A stretch of 64,000 nucleotides of DNA from Patescibacteria group bacterium (GCA_023380935.1 JAMCST010000011.1:1-64000), one strand, 5' to 3'. Positions 1 through 6,998 are shown, counted from the first letter of the stretch. The notes: a model not told the origin generated them from the sequence alone. Made by a program: numbers and translations.

Positions 1-73
1 AGTAGTAAACACAATGAGACAGTTTTATAAATTTCATTCTTCCATTTTACTCGAACAGACGAGGATTCTGGAA

Positions 74-109
74 GAAACTACCTCCCTCGGGCTTACGCCC
101 GGAGGTTTC
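74..109. repeat. Imperfect hairpin with bulges on the 5' arm
   Basis: The two arms pair as GAAA, CCTC and CGGGC with GCCCG, GAGG and TTTC around a TTAC loop, giving 13 base pairs. The two 3-nt bulges are both on the 5' arm. Asymmetric bulged palindromes of this kind occur at the ends of IS200/IS605 elements, but no transposase is visible beside it. There is no T-run on the plus strand after it, so a terminator role is unlikely. Confidence 0.5.
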
Positions 110-121
110 AAGTAAGGTATT

Positions 122-331
122 ATGAAACATTTTAAATACCCCGCCTGTCTTGCAGTTAAATATCTTGTCTCAAAATCTCAAGCTTGGGATATTTGTCATG
201 AAGAGCTTCAAAAACTTCCCAATAATAATCAATTTACCTATCGGTACTGTGAACGGTTCTCTAAAGCGTTTCTCTTTGACGGGAAGTACTTCAATACAAC
301 AGACCAAGAGCATGATTGGGTGATTTTATAA
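122..331 (+). CDS. Small hypothetical protein
   Basis: This 69-residue ORF is not recognised. It is rich in aromatic and basic residues and contains two cysteines (in CHEEL and RYCERF). It starts with ATG 12 bases after the hairpin at 74-109 and is more AT-rich than the glycosyltransferase genes downstream. No signal peptide or membrane segment is visible. It could be a genuine small protein or the leftover of a mobile element whose other parts lie left of the window. Confidence 0.35.
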   Translation: MKHFKYPACLAVKYLVSKSQAWDICHEELQKLPNNNQFTYRYCERFSKAFLFDGKYFNTTDQEHDWVIL

Positions 332-379
332 GGAGTCGATTACTTTAGACAGTGTCAACCGTTTTGTGGACGCTACTTT

Positions 380-469
380 TGGCGGTGGGGGCGAGATTCG
401 AACTCGCGATGACGTTGCCGCCATACTGGTTTTCAAGACCAGCTCGTTAGACCACTCCGACACCCCACC
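380..469 (-). tRNA. tRNA-Ser (anticodon UGA)
   Basis: Read on the minus strand, the acceptor stem GGTGGGG pairs with CCCCACC. The anticodon arm CTGGT/ACCAG encloses loop CTTGAAA, so the anticodon is UGA. A long variable arm marks a class II serine tRNA. The T arm carries GTTCGAATC. Discriminator G is followed by an encoded CCA (plus-strand TGG at 380-382). No intron is present. Confidence 0.95.
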
Positions 470-490
470 AACTGACGGGAATGAGATAAG

Positions 491-511
491 AAAACACCAA
501 GAAGGTGTTTT
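491..511 (-). terminator. Terminator-like hairpin between tRNA-Cys and tRNA-Ser
   Basis: The sequence is a perfect 8-bp inverted repeat, AAAACACC and GGTGTTTT, around a 5-nt loop. Read on the minus strand the stem ends in a T-run, as in a rho-independent terminator. It lies just downstream of tRNA-Cys and upstream of tRNA-Ser, so it may separate their transcripts. The stem has only four GC pairs, so termination could be weak. Confidence 0.45.
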
Positions 512-512
512 G

Positions 513-555
513 TCCCAGAAGTATGTATCCGCTTTAGCGGATTACAACTTCGGGA
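513..555. repeat. Long interrupted hairpin in the tRNA spacer
   Basis: Successive segments pair: TCCC with GGGA, GAAGT with ACTTC, and TCCGC with GCGGA around a TTTA loop, with a small internal loop (ATGTA opposite TTACA) between the last two. The whole spacer between tRNA-Cys and the terminator-like hairpin folds. It could help processing of a tRNA-Cys precursor or be a mobile-element end. Confidence 0.5.
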
Positions 556-575
556 TCCCGCACATCTAGGCAAAA

Positions 576-651
576 TGGAGGCGCAGAGGGGAATCGAACC
601 CCTGCGGTAGGTGTTTTGCAGACACCTGCGTTTCCACTTCGCCACTGCGCC
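576..651 (-). tRNA. tRNA-Cys (anticodon GCA)
   Basis: Minus-strand acceptor stem GGCGCAG pairs with CTGCGCC. The anticodon arm GGTGT/ACACC holds loop CTGCAAA, giving anticodon GCA. Discriminator U73 is the usual identity base for cysteine, and CCA is encoded (plus-strand TGG at 576-578). The T arm is AGGGG TTCGATT CCCCT. Two broken copies of its 5' half lie upstream on the same strand. Confidence 0.95.
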
Positions 652-673
652 ATTTTGCAAGATGTTGCTGGGA

Positions 674-706
674 CAGACACCTGCGTTTCCACTTCGCCAA
701 CGCGCC
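674..706 (-). pseudogene. Duplicated 5' half of tRNA-Cys
   Basis: This 33-bp stretch matches bases 619-651 of the intact tRNA-Cys with two adjacent changes in the acceptor strand. Read on the minus strand it covers acceptor, D arm and 5' anticodon stem, and stops in the anticodon loop after G34. No matching 3' half is nearby, so it cannot form a tRNA alone. Confidence 0.8.
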
Positions 707-853
707 TATGCTCCCTTATAAAGCGTTAACCATTATTTTAATGTCTAAAACGTTTCTCCGCCTATTCTTCCTTTTCGCCTTAGCTCCATTTGAAGCACGG
801 CTCAAAGAGCGAATTATGGCGGACTTCGGCTATTTTATGTACAAACGGCCTCG

Positions 854-870
854 CACTTCGCCAACGCGCC
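854..870 (-). pseudogene. Second, shorter fragment of tRNA-Cys 5' half
   Basis: Seventeen bases are identical to 690-706, including the two acceptor changes that distinguish that copy from the intact tRNA-Cys. It therefore derives from the half copy rather than from the functional gene. Confidence 0.6.
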
Positions 871-885
871 ATTATTCCACTATCG

Positions 886-915
886 TAGACAATTATAGCG
901 AAAATCGGTTAAAAT
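886..915 (+). promoter_or_regulatory. Promoter of the GT2 gene at 922
   Basis: A -35-like TAGACA at 886-891 is followed after 18 bases by -10 TAAAAT at 910-915. The ATG at 922 comes only 6 bases after the -10, so the predicted transcript would begin at or next to the start codon. Confidence 0.55.
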
Positions 916-921
916 TGATGC

Positions 922-1677
922 ATGAATCAGGAACGCCCGTTTTTCTCCGTCGTTATTCCTTCGCTCAACGAAGAGGATAATTTACCGATCTTGCTGCAAA
1001 GCATCGTCCATCAAACCGACCGCGACTTTGAGGCAACGGTCTGCGACAGCGGTTCAACCGACGCCACCAAGAGCAAGGCCGAAGCGTTCGCCGGCAAAAT
1101 CCCACGCTTCCGGTTTGTGGAACACCGCTGCAAAAACGTCGGCGCGGCACGCAACTACGGAGCCCAGCTGGCCCGAGGCGAATTTCTCGTGTTTTTCGAC
1201 GCCGACGTCGAGGTCAGCCCCGATTTTTTAGCCGGCATCCGCCGCCACATCAACCAGCATCATCTTGATGATCTGACGATCTGGAACCGCCCGAAACACA
1301 CCAACTGGGTGGGAAAGCTGATTCTGTACCTGCTCAACCTTAATTTGTCACTGTTCCAACACATTAAGCCGGCGGCCAACGGCCCGTGCATCATCATGAG
1401 AAGATCGCTGTTCGAACGGCTGCAGGGCTTTGACGAATCGATCGTCTTCGGCGAAGACTTCGACTTAATCCAGCGCGCCGGCAAACTCAAAGCACGGTTT
1501 GCCGTGTTCCGGCAGCCGATCATCTACGTTTCTACCCGGCGCTTCGAAAAGGAAGGATTACTTTACAGTTTGTTTAAATCGATTAAGGCTCTTATCCACA
1601 TGCTGATCATCGGCCCGATCCGCACACCGATTTTCCATTATGAAATGGGAGGACAATATTATAAAAAAAATCAATAA
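922..1677 (+). CDS. Glycosyltransferase family 2
   Basis: A 251-residue GT-A fold enzyme predicted to transfer a nucleotide-activated sugar in surface glycan synthesis. Visible motifs are the opening strand FFSVVIPSLNEEDNLP, the nucleotide-binding CDSGSTD, the metal-binding FFDADVE and the acceptor-side GEDFD. A hydrophobic stretch near residues 125-145 and another near the C-terminus suggest membrane association. The start is fixed by the promoter that ends 6 bases upstream. The acceptor and sugar cannot be told from sequence. Confidence 0.88.
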   Translation: MNQERPFFSVVIPSLNEEDNLPILLQSIVHQTDRDFEATVCDSGSTDATKSKAEAFAGKIPRFRFVEHRCKNVGAARNYGAQLARGEFLVFFDADVEVSPDFLAGIRRHINQHHLDDLTIWNRPKHTNWVGKLILYLLNLNLSLFQHIKPAANGPCIIMRRSLFERLQGFDESIVFGEDFDLIQRAGKLKARFAVFRQPIIYVSTRRFEKEGLLYSLFKSIKALIHMLIIGPIRTPIFHYEMGGQYYKKNQ

Positions 1678-1683
1678 CCTTAT

Positions 1684-1701
1684 AACTCGTAACCCGTAAC
1701 T
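1684..1701 (+). repeat. Short AACYCGT tandem repeat before the Nudix gene
   Basis: The units AACTCGT and AACCCGT are followed by AACTATG, whose ATG is the start codon of the Nudix gene. The same AACYCG motif forms an 8-bp tandem array inside the gene at 9483. Confidence 0.5.
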
Positions 1702-2148
1702 ATGTCCATGGTATTGCAGACCTCGGCCGGCGGCATTGTCTACAAAAAACAGGCTGGGAAAGTCTTGTGGTTGATCGGTCAACACTCCCAGCATAAAGGC
1801 TGGGTATTTCCCAAGGGCCTGGTGGCCGACCAGCACCAGAATGAACGACTAGATGACGCGGCCTTGCGCGAGGTTGAGGAAGAGGGCGGCGTCAAGGCTA
1901 AAATTATTAAACTGCTGCCCAGTCCGGTATCTTACATTTACCGCTTCGAGGGCCAGCTGACCAAAAAAACCGTCTATTATTTTCTGATGGAGTACGTTTC
2001 CGGCGACCCGCAAAATCACGACTGGGAAATGAGCGAGGCTAAATTTGTCACGGAAGAAGAAGCGATGCAGACCCTAACCTACCCGTCGGACAAGCAGGCT
2101 TTTACCGCTGCACTTAAGCTCTTTACCACCCAACATGAAACGGATTAA
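1702..2148 (+). CDS. Nudix hydrolase
   Basis: A 148-residue Nudix protein expected to hydrolyse a nucleoside diphosphate linked to another group. The Nudix box is near residues 39-64: the E-x7-RE-V-x-EE-x-G-V core is intact (ERLDDAALREVEEEGGV). The spacing from the leading G to the first E is eight residues instead of five, a small insertion seen in diadenosine-polyphosphate or NDP-sugar relatives. The 3' end overlaps the next gene by 14 bases, suggesting translational coupling. The substrate is unknown. Confidence 0.85.
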   Translation: MSMVLQTSAGGIVYKKQAGKVLWLIGQHSQHKGWVFPKGLVADQHQNERLDDAALREVEEEGGVKAKIIKLLPSPVSYIYRFEGQLTKKTVYYFLMEYVSGDPQNHDWEMSEAKFVTEEEAMQTLTYPSDKQAFTAALKLFTTQHETD

Positions 2149-3943
2149 ACCCCTACTGCCATACGGTGTTTTTACTATCGTCATCGTCTGTGTATTTATC
2201 TATACTGTCTCGATCAGACAACCCTGGTTTGGACAACTGATCAGCGGCGACCAGCATAATCTGACCGGAAGCACGCTCAAGTTTGCCCGGATCTGGTACC
2301 AGGAAAAACCGTGGAATGTCGCCTTCGGGATGATCGAACAACCCCGATCAGTGGAAAACGGGTCGCTCCAGCAACGGGAACCCTATATCTCTTACCCTCC
2401 AGGCGCCGTTATCCCGATCTATCTGCTCGCCGTCCTGCTTGGTCATGAACCTACCGTAGCAATGGTGATGGGTTTTAACCTTTTTAGCCACGTAGTCACG
2501 GCTCTGCTACTTACTTACCTGGCATTTTTCCTGTTTAAGCGCGCGCTTAAAAACGCGCTCTTTTCCTATGTTTTACCCCTCATTCCCGGCCTACTGTTTC
2601 TTTTGCTACCGGGCGTGCTCTTTTGGCAACAAAATATCTACTTTGCCGATCAGGCGGTAATCCTACCGGTAGTAATCATCATGTTGATCGAGATTGTCCG
2701 CGACCAGCGCCAAAGCCAGCGGCTGACCACCATACTCAATATAGCGCAGCCGATCGTCATGGTTTATGGATCACTGACCGATTATTTTTTCCTGTTCCTA
2801 TTAATCGTGTTGTATCTTAAACGGCTACTGACTGATAAGCAAATTAAATCAGTTAAATCATTGATTACCACCACGTTGCGCTTTTGGTGGCCGGCCCTAC
2901 TGACATACGCGGCCTTTATCTTACAGGTGATCTACCTGGGCGGACTAGCCCATCTCCAGGAGAAGCTGCTTCAACGCACCGGCATGCAGATGGCGGAGAG
3001 TAACATTAGACTGCGATTTTTTGAGATATTTTGGCTGCAGCATATTTTCAACGCCTACGGCAAACAGGCATTTTGGTTGATCTGGATCTCTTTATTTAAC
3101 GTGCTTGCCTGGGCAGTCACCTACTGGGTAGGTCTGCGTAAAACCATGGAGCCAGCCAAACGTAATCAGTTTCTACGTCTATTTTTTTACGGCGCCGCTT
3201 TTGTCGTACCCCAGTTTCTCCAGATATACTGGCTGCGGGAACACTCATATATGCACGACTTTTCTTCTTTCAAATTCAGTTTGACCGTCACTATGGTGCC
3301 GTTTGTCTTTATCCCGATTCAACTATCCAGCCTCTCCCAAAAACAGAACAGTAACCGATCCTCAAGTTCAGCCGTTCGATTGTACCTGGCCGGCTTGATC
3401 ATGGTCGTTTTAGTCTTTATCCTCTACCTTTTCCGGCACGTCAACCACGAAGACCTACAACTACTGTTAAACAGCTTGTTAATTGCCTGGCCTGTGTTTA
3501 TAACGGTCTTTCTCTTGTCGGCCGATTTCCCGGTTTCCCCTTCCCTGGCGATAATCGCGGTTGGCGTCACGGTACTAATTTTGATTTACATCGCCTTTCC
3601 CCTTTACAGAAACCACTTCGGCAAAACCAGTCTTAACTACGAAGCGCTCGGCAACTCCATCCGCAAATGTACCAATTACAACGAAGTATTGATCTCGCCT
3701 GTTTATAACGCCCCTTCAAACCCGCCGCAAATGATCACCTTTACCATGAAACCGGTTCATAAAATCGACCAATTCGCGCAGATCAAGCAGTATACTGATC
3801 AAATCAAAAAACCGTACGATCTGGTGGGAATTTTCCCGGAAAAACCCCAGGGACAGTACGACGATTGGTTAAAATACAAACTGACCCAATGGTCGTGCGG
3901 AGGAAATTATTTTGTTCTCCTTGATAAACGAATCCTCCAGTAA
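2135..3943 (+). CDS. Polytopic membrane protein, divergent GT-C-like
   Basis: A 602-residue protein with about 12 hydrophobic segments and a soluble C-terminal tail. After TM1 an extracytoplasmic loop carries SGDQH (D39), then SYPPG near residue 89 before the next membrane span. An acidic residue in the first loop followed by YPP is typical of GT-C enzymes that use polyprenyl-phosphate sugars outside the membrane, but overall similarity to a named family is not evident. It overlaps the Nudix gene by 14 bases and its end overlaps the convergent gene by 37 bases. Confidence 0.7.
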   Translation: MKRIKPLLPYGVFTIVIVCVFIYTVSIRQPWFGQLISGDQHNLTGSTLKFARIWYQEKPWNVAFGMIEQPRSVENGSLQQREPYISYPPGAVIPIYLLAVLLGHEPTVAMVMGFNLFSHVVTALLLTYLAFFLFKRALKNALFSYVLPLIPGLLFLLLPGVLFWQQNIYFADQAVILPVVIIMLIEIVRDQRQSQRLTTILNIAQPIVMVYGSLTDYFFLFLLIVLYLKRLLTDKQIKSVKSLITTTLRFWWPALLTYAAFILQVIYLGGLAHLQEKLLQRTGMQMAESNIRLRFFEIFWLQHIFNAYGKQAFWLIWISLFNVLAWAVTYWVGLRKTMEPAKRNQFLRLFFYGAAFVVPQFLQIYWLREHSYMHDFSSFKFSLTVTMVPFVFIPIQLSSLSQKQNSNRSSSSAVRLYLAGLIMVVLVFILYLFRHVNHEDLQLLLNSLLIAWPVFITVFLLSADFPVSPSLAIIAVGVTVLILIYIAFPLYRNHFGKTSLNYEALGNSIRKCTNYNEVLISPVYNAPSNPPQMITFTMKPVHKIDQFAQIKQYTDQIKKPYDLVGIFPEKPQGQYDDWLKYKLTQWSCGGNYFVLLDKRILQ

Positions 3944-4836
3944 TCCACTATCGCTGCGGTGAAAAAAATCGTCATCCAAAGACCCGACTTGTAACTAACA
4001 AAATACGCGTGGGTCAACATTCCGTAGGCATAAGGAATAACATAAAGCGGGATGATTCGTACGAGCGCCTGAGCATAGTCATCGATAAGGGAAGAATAAA
4101 AAACCAATAGGACAAACCAAATCAAACCGGTGACCAAGGTGAGCGAATGATTGGCAAAAATGTCAAAAAAGGAAAGTAATAATATCGCGATAATGTTAAC
4201 GTGACGATAAAGCGCCCGGTTTCCCACCACCAGATAGAGAACGTAAAGAAGAAAATACAAGACATCGGTGATGAATAACGCTGTAGCTGCGCCTTGGTTA
4301 AGACTAAAAACCGCCTTGTTCGTCAGAAAACTCAGCAGGAGTTGCGGGTGATGAATTAACTGGCTTTTAGGAAAGGCGTATCCCAACACCACGCCGGGAT
4401 ATGACGGGTCAAGGGACACTCCGTTTAACTGCCCTTTGCTGACGGATAGTTCGATCGTGTAGGTTTTTCCTTGAGAATCAGGAATAATCGGGAAACCAAA
4501 CGGAAACAAGGGAAGTTTGATAAACTGAACGGTATAGTAAGTTTGTTCATAATACCAGTGATGACTGCCTTTTTCTTTTATCCTAAAGGTCAATCGGTCG
4601 TCGTTGATTCTTTGCCCATCAAATCTGATCTTCACCATGCCAAGGTTGTTTTCTTTGGCCGTAAAACTGCCTTTGACCGGTACGCCCTTAACAAAATCTC
4701 GGCCGGTGTTTATCTTGAAGACCGAGGCGGTGCCCAAATACTGGGAAAGATTGGTGACGGGACGATCGGAAAGCAGCAATTGATATAATGATAAACCAAT
4801 CACCAAAACCGCACCGACAATAAAGCCGCGTTTCAT
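3907..4836 (-). CDS. Hypothetical membrane protein
   Basis: Unrecognised 309-residue protein. An N-terminal membrane anchor (residues 4-22) is followed by a soluble, beta-rich region to about residue 160. Four or five hydrophobic segments fill the C-terminal half, ending in basic residues. The order resembles envelope proteins with one outside domain and a helical membrane bundle. It lies 20 bases downstream of the Nudix gene at 4857-5312. A TATTCT box 5 bases before its ATG could give it its own start. Confidence 0.55.
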   Translation of the reverse strand: MKRGFIVGAVLVIGLSLYQLLLSDRPVTNLSQYLGTASVFKINTGRDFVKGVPVKGSFTAKENNLGMVKIRFDGQRINDDRLTFRIKEKGSHHWYYEQTYYTVQFIKLPLFPFGFPIIPDSQGKTYTIELSVSKGQLNGVSLDPSYPGVVLGYAFPKSQLIHHPQLLLSFLTNKAVFSLNQGAATALFITDVLYFLLYVLYLVVGNRALYRHVNIIAILLLSFFDIFANHSLTLVTGLIWFVLLVFYSSLIDDYAQALVRIIPLYVIPYAYGMLTHAYFVSYKSGLWMTIFFTAAIVDYWRIRLSRRTK

Positions 4837-4856
4837 GATTCAGAATAGAGACAATG

Positions 4857-5312
4857 TCATAATTGTTTCCGGTCAAGCCCCTGGCCAAAATAACTTTCGA
4901 TCGCCTGACAGATGTTGGTTTGACGGGGAAATTTGGTCCTAAAGCTGTTTTTATCGACCCAGCCGAACCAGTCGTGTTCGTCGCTAATCTTCACCGTGCC
5001 CGCCTGATAACGACAAGCGTAAAACACCAGGAAGATTTTTTTGCCGCGGTTACGGTGAACTGATTGATTGGGAAACTCCCAGTAACTGACAAAAAACGGC
5101 GAACCGACCTTGATCGTTAGACGCGATTCTTCATAGACTTCGCGCTGCAGCGCCTTGGCGAAGTCCCGCTCGCCTACCTGGATTTTGCCGCCGGGCAGGT
5201 CGATCGCCCCGGGCGGCGGCAGGGGGTCACGGAGCAGAAGAATGTCTTTTCCCTTCAAAATGACCGCTTTCTGGCCGACGCAGAACCGTTCGTCTTCGCG
5301 CACTTCCGTCAT
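4857..5312 (-). CDS. Nudix hydrolase
   Basis: 151 residues. The Nudix box reads GGKIQVGERDFAKALQREV followed by YEESRL; the metal-binding RE..EE residues are intact, while the usual last Gly is Arg. The core strand order (KAVILKGKDILLLRD, then a Pro-rich turn) is typical of MutT/NUDT-type hydrolases. It may clean oxidised nucleotides or act on an NDP-sugar. It is the first gene of a minus-strand pair. Confidence 0.85.
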   Translation of the reverse strand: MTEVREDERFCVGQKAVILKGKDILLLRDPLPPPGAIDLPGGKIQVGERDFAKALQREVYEESRLTIKVGSPFFVSYWEFPNQSVHRNRGKKIFLVFYACRYQAGTVKISDEHDWFGWVDKNSFRTKFPRQTNICQAIESYFGQGLDRKQL

Positions 5313-5461
5313 ATTTAAGGCTAACTTCCCGTTCCTAGGAAACGCATGCCCGTGAGCTCTTTAGTGAACAGAATTAGAACTTTTTACAGCCTGTCCACCA
5401 AGAAATATTATATACCAGATTTTGATTAACATCCGAGTCAATACTTTTTTGAATTTAATGA

Positions 5462-5467
5462 TAAAAT
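5462..5467 (+). promoter_or_regulatory. -10 box of the AT-rich orphan gene
   Basis: TAAAAT lies 6 bases before the ATG at 5474, so the transcript would be leaderless. No good -35 match is seen at the usual distance. Confidence 0.5.
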
Positions 5468-5473
5468 ATTCTC

Positions 5474-6466
5474 ATGCAAAAAAGCGGATTGCCACCTGGT
5501 CGGAGACAAATAATTAAAAAACTTATTGAGGAAAAAAATAGATCTTTGACAATAGATGAATTAGTAAAATTCACTGGAATTCCAAAAGCGAAAATTCGCC
5601 AAACGTTAACAACTTACGATACAACTATTGTTCGAGTTGGTAAAGAAAGATTTGACACGGTTGAAAGAATCTATTCTGGTAGAATATTCCGTTATACTCC
5701 GCAAAAAAACGAAATACAAAAAGGTTTACTTTTCGCAGAAGAAGATCTTCATTTATTCTTGACGGCTGCCCGCGATTATTGGTCAGATATTACCTTAATC
5801 GATAATTTCAATAATCAATATCTTTTAAAAAAACATAAAGCCAGGTCAAAGATACCATTTTCTTATTATCGCGGTTTAGCCCCGTGGTATAAAAAGGTAG
5901 GTTTCCAAGACAATGATGATATATTATTTACGTGTTTGGATTTCAATCAAAAAAAATTCAAGATTGTACACCAAAAACAGCAAGATCGGGATGAGTTTAT
6001 CATTAAAGTAAAAAATAAAAAATTGGCCGATTTGGTTTATAGCATTCTTTCTTATACTATTCCGAAATATGAGCTTGATACGTTTTTAATAAGGAAATAT
6101 CTTTTTGTTTTTCCATATAATGAACCTGACCCGCCCGATCATTTAACTAAAGCAATTTGGAATGATAAACGTTTTCTAATATCAACTCGGGATAAAATGT
6201 TGAGTTGGTCAGGTTATCCATTGAACCATGATTTGGAAATTGGCATCAAAAAATATTATTATCAAAATGAACGAGGCGAATATTATCCCGTTTGTATTTT
6301 GTCCGATGAATATGGCCGTTATGGTTTTTGTGATCATTGTGAGCAAAGGTTAATTTGGGAAAAAAATACCGGTTGGCGCCATCCAGTAAACGAAGCGGAA
6401 TGGTCAGAAAGTTATCTGACTAAAGAATTCTTTAATTTGGACAAAAATATTTACAAACTCAATTAG
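5474..6466 (+). CDS. AT-rich orphan protein with N-terminal winged-helix-like region
   Basis: A 330-residue soluble protein not recognised from any family. Residues about 8-60 look like a winged helix (RRQIIKKLIEEKNRSLTIDE, then VKFTGIPKAKIRQTL). The middle is rich in Lys, Tyr and Phe. Near residue 285 a CDHC pair could bind metal, though no second pair is visible. Base composition is far more AT-rich than every neighbour and codon choice differs (many AAA, ATT and TTT), which suggests recent acquisition. No partner gene is adjacent; tRNAs follow it. Confidence 0.75.
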   Translation: MQKSGLPPGRRQIIKKLIEEKNRSLTIDELVKFTGIPKAKIRQTLTTYDTTIVRVGKERFDTVERIYSGRIFRYTPQKNEIQKGLLFAEEDLHLFLTAARDYWSDITLIDNFNNQYLLKKHKARSKIPFSYYRGLAPWYKKVGFQDNDDILFTCLDFNQKKFKIVHQKQQDRDEFIIKVKNKKLADLVYSILSYTIPKYELDTFLIRKYLFVFPYNEPDPPDHLTKAIWNDKRFLISTRDKMLSWSGYPLNHDLEIGIKKYYYQNERGEYYPVCILSDEYGRYGFCDHCEQRLIWEKNTGWRHPVNEAEWSESYLTKEFFNLDKNIYKLN

Positions 6467-6493
6467 ATCATTATTCAAGGAATATTGGTCAAG

Positions 6494-6520
6494 TTAATTG
6501 TTAAAATAGTCGACAATTAA
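6494..6520. repeat. Inverted repeat downstream of the orphan gene
   Basis: TTAATTGT and ACAATTAA form an 8-bp AT-rich stem around an 11-base loop, 27 bases after the stop codon at 6466. There is no following T-run, so it may stabilise an mRNA end rather than terminate. Confidence 0.35.
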
Positions 6521-6523
6521 ATA

Positions 6524-6545
6524 AGGAGTGGATTTGAACCTTTTC
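6524..6545 (-). pseudogene. Possible tRNA 3' fragment
   Basis: The minus strand reads AGGTTCAAATCC followed by ACTCC, the pattern of a T arm and acceptor 3' strand. The T stem pairs for only about three base pairs and no 5' half is nearby. It may be a decayed tRNA end; the evidence is weak. Confidence 0.25.
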
Positions 6546-6586
6546 CGAAGCTAAATTGCCAAACTCTTAACTTTTTTACGCGCGTG

Positions 6587-6658
6587 AGCGGGCGAAGGGA
6601 ATTGAACCCTCTGTCTTCTCCTTGGCAAGGAGACATTTTACCGGTAAACTACGCCCGC
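6587..6658 (-). tRNA. tRNA-Gly (anticodon GCC)
   Basis: Minus-strand acceptor GCGGGCG pairs with CGCCCGC. Anticodon arm TCTCC/GGAGA encloses TTGCCAA, so the anticodon is GCC. The T arm is GAGGG TTCAATT CCCTT. Discriminator U; CCA is not encoded. Confidence 0.95.
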
Positions 6659-6676
6659 AGTTTGTCCTGTCTTTTT

Positions 6677-6712
6677 ATTTTATCAAAAAAACCGTCAATT
6701 ATTTGTTAAAAT
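6677..6712. promoter_or_regulatory. Divergent -10 boxes between tRNA-Gly and tRNA-Phe
   Basis: On the plus strand TAAAAT at 6707-6712 ends 13 bases before mature tRNA-Phe. On the minus strand TAAAAT at 6682-6677 ends 18 bases before mature tRNA-Gly. Both distances suit short precursor leaders. The -35 elements are not convincing. Confidence 0.45.
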
Positions 6713-6725
6713 AAACCGTTTGCTT

Positions 6726-6798
6726 GCCGAGGTAGCCAAGGTGGTCACGGCGGGGGTCTGAAAAACCTCAGATGCGTGTTCGACTCACGCCCTCGGCA
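6726..6798 (+). tRNA. tRNA-Phe (anticodon GAA)
   Basis: Acceptor GCCGAGG pairs with CCTCGGC. Anticodon arm GGGGT/ACCTC, with one G-U pair, holds loop CTGAAAA, giving GAA. The T arm is GCGTG TTCGACT CACGC. Discriminator A; CCA is not encoded. It is the only plus-strand tRNA in the window. Confidence 0.93.
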
Positions 6799-6808
6799 CT
6801 CCCGTATG

Positions 6809-6880
6809 TGCGTCTGGATGGGATCGAACCATCGACTCCTACTTTATAAGAGTAGTGCTCTACCACTGAGCTACAGACGC
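6809..6880 (-). tRNA. tRNA-Ile (anticodon UAU)
   Basis: Minus-strand acceptor GCGTCTG pairs with CAGACGC. D arm GCTC/GAGC and T arm GATGG TTCGATC CCATC are canonical. The anticodon stem CTACT/AGTAG encloses CTTATAA, so the anticodon reads UAU, decoding AUA. Most bacteria read AUA with a CAU tRNA modified to lysidine by TilS, so a UAU isoleucine tRNA is uncommon. Discriminator A; CCA is not encoded. Confidence 0.9.
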
Positions 6881-6891
6881 AAGCTTTGTCA

Positions 6892-6933
6892 GGCGGGTAA
6901 GGATCGCGTTCTGATCGGTAAACTACGGCTCCC
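6892..6933 (-). pseudogene. tRNA 5'-half remnant upstream of tRNA-Ile
   Basis: Read on the minus strand it starts GGGAGCC (acceptor-like), then CGTAGTTTACCG, which is 12 bases identical to tRNA-Gly at 6642-6653. A D-arm closing AAC follows, and it ends in TACCCGCC with no anticodon arm. The same TACCCGCC ends the 5'-half remnant at 8650-8677. Confidence 0.4.
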
Positions 6934-6998
6934 TTACACTCCAAGTATATCAAAACCACCGCCCATTCGCCTTTAATCAGTCCTTTAAAATGATCTGG

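Larger units (their letters stand above)
707..921. other. Spacer with no recognisable gene
   Basis: Nothing coding is supported here. A 90-codon open frame crosses it but lacks a sensible start context and runs into the glycosyltransferase gene. The only recognisable sequence is a 17-bp piece at 854-870 identical to the acceptor/D-arm part of the tRNA-Cys half copy at 690-706. The right end holds the promoter of the gene at 922. Confidence 0.5.

Noticed and set aside
366-660. Open frames on both strands across the first tRNA pair
   Set aside because: They are fully explained by tRNA-Ser, tRNA-Cys and their structured spacer; no protein features.
708-980. 90-codon open frame before the first GT2 gene
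   Set aside because: It includes a tRNA-Cys fragment and runs out of frame into the GT2 gene, which has a much better start and promoter.
6809-6880. Reading the UAU tRNA as Lys or elongator Met
   Set aside because: The seven-base loop CTTATAA places UAU at positions 34-36 and the five stem pairs are perfect.
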